A stretch of DNA of 7,113 nt, from assembly GCA_031283505.1 (NCBI GenBank), contig JAITBO010000288.1, positions 1 to 7,113 on the forward strand, given 5' to 3'. How positions within the stretch are numbered: position 1 is the stretch's first letter; every line of letters starts with the position of its first letter. The position numbers and the translations under genes were made by a program. The DNA comes from Treponema sp. (GTDB lineage Bacteria; Spirochaetota; Spirochaetia; Treponematales; Breznakiellaceae). Positions 5,504 to 7,113 of this stretch are shown here, one piece after another. The notes under the pieces are model-generated. The model ran no database searches. It was not told the origin of the DNA and saw only the letters and a program-made list of their open reading frames with translations.

Positions 5504-7113
5504 AACTCGGTTGGGTTTCAAAACTCTTTAGCGTCTCAAAAATCCCGGGGGATTCTTTGTTCCCGCCTTTTGTAAAAAACACCCCCCTAATTGAAGAACT
5601 GCCCCTGCTCCCCTTACGGGATATTGTTCTCTTTCCCCAGACGGTCATTCCTATGTTCATCACTTACAAGCAGGGGATTGCCGCAGTGGATGCGGCCCTG
5701 GCGCGGGGTGACTTTAGACTATTTGCTGTCTGCCTCAAGCCCACCGGTGAAGACGGACAGGCCCGCGACTTTGACAGGCCGGCCTTTTCAGGTAAAGCCG
5801 GCGGAGGGGCAAGAGGTTTTGCGGGCGGCGTCCCGGCGGCTGGGGAATATAGAAGCGGCGGAGTCCGGGTACGGAGCGCCTGGGACAAGGGTATTGACAA
5901 TTCCGTCTTCTCCGGCGAAACCTTTCCGGCGGGGACGGTGGTCCGCATTGTCCAGCATCTGAAACTCCCTGACAACACCTACCGCGTGGTACTCCAGGGT
6001 GAATACCGGGCCGTCATTGTTTCCGTTGAAGAACAGCAAAACTGCCAAACTGTCAGAATCGAGCCCATAACCTGTACCGGTCCCGAAGGCATGGAAAATC
6101 CTGAAATTGCGGCCCTGGCCCGGGCGGTGCAGAGATCATTCGTTCAATACGCGGAATTTTCCAAAAAAGTAAGCACAGAAACACTGACGGCGGTAGAAAA
6201 GACCGAAAGCCTCGAACGGCTTGGGAATCTTATCGGAAACACTCTTTCTGTCAATCCTGAACGGAAAGCGGAACTTCTGCGCATAGGGGACACTGCGGAG
6301 CGGCTGGAAAAACTTCTTGAAATGCTGGAAATGGAAAACGAAATTTTCGGCATACAGAAAAACATCAGTGGAAAAGTCAAAAGCCGGATGGAAAAAAACC
6401 AGCGGGAGTACATTCTCCAGGAACAGCTCAAGGAAATCAACAAAGAACTGGGGGCATCCGCCGGAGAGGATGAATTCGCCGATCTGGAGAAAGCCGTAGC
6501 CGGAAGGAATCCCCCGGAAGAAATACTTCTCAAGGCCCGGAAGGAACTTGCGCGGCTCAGAAAACTTCAGCCTTTTTCTCCTGAAGCGGGAGTGCTCCGG
6601 GGCTATCTGGAATGGATAGCCGACCTCCCCTGGAGCGAATCCAGCGTGGATTCCGGGGACCTTGCCCTGGCGGAAAAGGTCCTCAACGAAGACCACTTCG
6701 ATATGCGCAAGGCCAAGGAACGTATTCTGGAGTTCATCGCCGTCAGGGAACTTACCGCCCGGGACCGGGTGTCCGCCAGGATCAAGGGGCCTATCCTCTG
6801 TTTCGTGGGCCCTCCGGGAACGGGGAAAACCAGCCTGGGAAAGTCTGTGGCCCGCGCCCTGGGGCGGCGCTTCGTCAGGATTTCTCTTGGCGGTGTGCGG
6901 GACGAGGCTGAGATACGGGGGCACCGGAAAACCTATGTGGGGGCCCTGCCGGGGAAGATCATCCAGTCCATGCGCAAGGCCGGGACGATAAACCCGGTGT
7001 TCCTGCTGGACGAAATAGACAAACTTTCAAGCGATTTCCGGGGGGACCCGGCTTCGGCCCTTCTTGAGGTTCTGGATCCGGAACAGAATTCGACTTTTAC
7101 CGATCACTACATG
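5500..7113 (+). CDS. lon: Lon ATP-dependent protease, N-terminal 538 residues (runs off the window)
   Basis: Lon is a homohexameric cytoplasmic AAA+ protease that degrades damaged and regulatory proteins. The frame is open to the window edge. The LAN domain begins near residue 31 ([17 protein letters not shown]) and a helical region follows, with [16 protein letters not shown] at 303-318. Walker A GPPGTGKT is at 437-444 and Walker B FLLDEIDK at 501-508, with [20 protein letters not shown] between them. The Ser-Lys protease domain lies beyond the window. The ATG overlaps the clpX stop as ATGA, implying coupling; the site upstream (AGAAG) is weak. A TTG at 5557 preceded by GGGGGA is a possible alternative start and would remove 19 poorly conserved residues. 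Unusually, residues of about 86-142 form a Gly/Ala/Arg-rich stretch where typical Lon has about 14 residues; normal sequence resumes at [17 protein letters not shown]. Confidence 0.95.
   Translation, partial: MKLGWVSKLFSVSKIPGDSLFPPFVKNTPLIEELPLLPLRDIVLFPQTVIPMFITYKQGIAAVDAALARGDFRLFAVCLKPTGEDGQARDFDRPAFSGKAGGGARGFAGGVPAAGEYRSGGVRVRSAWDKGIDNSVFSGETFPAGTVVRIVQHLKLPDNTYRVVLQGEYRAVIVSVEEQQNCQTVRIEPITCTGPEGMENPEIAALARAVQRSFVQYAEFSKKVSTETLTAVEKTESLERLGNLIGNTLSVNPERKAELLRIGDTAERLEKLLEMLEMENEIFGIQKNISGKVKSRMEKNQREYILQEQLKEINKELGASAGEDEFADLEKAVAGRNPPEEILLKARKELARLRKLQPFSPEAGVLRGYLEWIADLPWSESSVDSGDLALAEKVLNEDHFDMRKAKERILEFIAVRELTARDRVSARIKGPILCFVGPPGTGKTSLGKSVARALGRRFVRISLGGVRDEAEIRGHRKTYVGALPGKIIQSMRKAGTINPVFLLDEIDKLSSDFRGDPASALLEVLDPEQNSTFTDHYM

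Noticed and set aside
1..7113. CRISPR arrays, defence islands or toxin-antitoxin pairs
   Set aside because: No regularly spaced repeats and no small gene pairs with ribosome binding sites were found; the accessory part is explained by decayed transposases.

Overview
This window joins a decayed mobile-element area (about 149-1960) to a conserved housekeeping block (2025-7113). The block carries two tRNA genes followed by tig, clpP, clpX and the first 538 codons of lon, all on the plus strand. The gene order tig-clpP-clpX-lon is widespread in bacteria and does not fix the taxon. Base composition is moderate (roughly half G+C by eye), with an AT-rich patch at 150-420. My best guess is a treponeme-like spirochaete from a repeat-rich genome, but this rests on general resemblance and is low confidence.

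Layout. Positions 1-148 hold the C-terminal 48 residues of an unrecognised protein. Positions 149-421 are an AT-rich spacer with an imperfect CCACGGAG/CTCCGTG dyad. Positions of about 415-1520 are a degenerate IS630-family element: its transposase reads on the minus strand and 23-bp terminal inverted repeats (21/23 matching) frame it. I could reconstruct the transposase through several lesions: a shift at an A7 run, a second one-base shift, a deletion of roughly 45 codons that removes the second catalytic Asp, a stop in place of Trp, a 19/20-bp tandem duplication, a third frame change and an in-frame TAG. It is followed by the C-terminal tail of a second IS630 transposase (1524-1640), a 15-bp perfect palindrome (1643-1679), and an N-terminal scrap of a different, integrase-like transposase (1704-1942).

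A good sigma-70-type promoter candidate (TTGACA, 17 bp, TACAGT; 1942-1970) sits at the edge of the last remnant and points at tRNA-Leu(UAG) and tRNA-Gly(GCC). Only 43 nt separate tRNA-Gly from the GTG start of tig and I see no terminator there, so tRNAs and protease genes may share a transcript. Downstream spacing is operon-like: tig-clpP 9 nt, clpP-clpX overlap 8 nt, clpX-lon overlap 4 nt (ATGA).

How the genes fit together. Trigger factor meets nascent chains at the ribosome. ClpX unfolds substrates and feeds them to the ClpP barrel. Lon is an independent ATP-dependent protease. This is a folding and protein-turnover module. Its oddest part is a Gly/Ala/Arg-rich insertion of about 45 residues in the Lon N domain. 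I found no CRISPR array, defence system or other clearly new system here.
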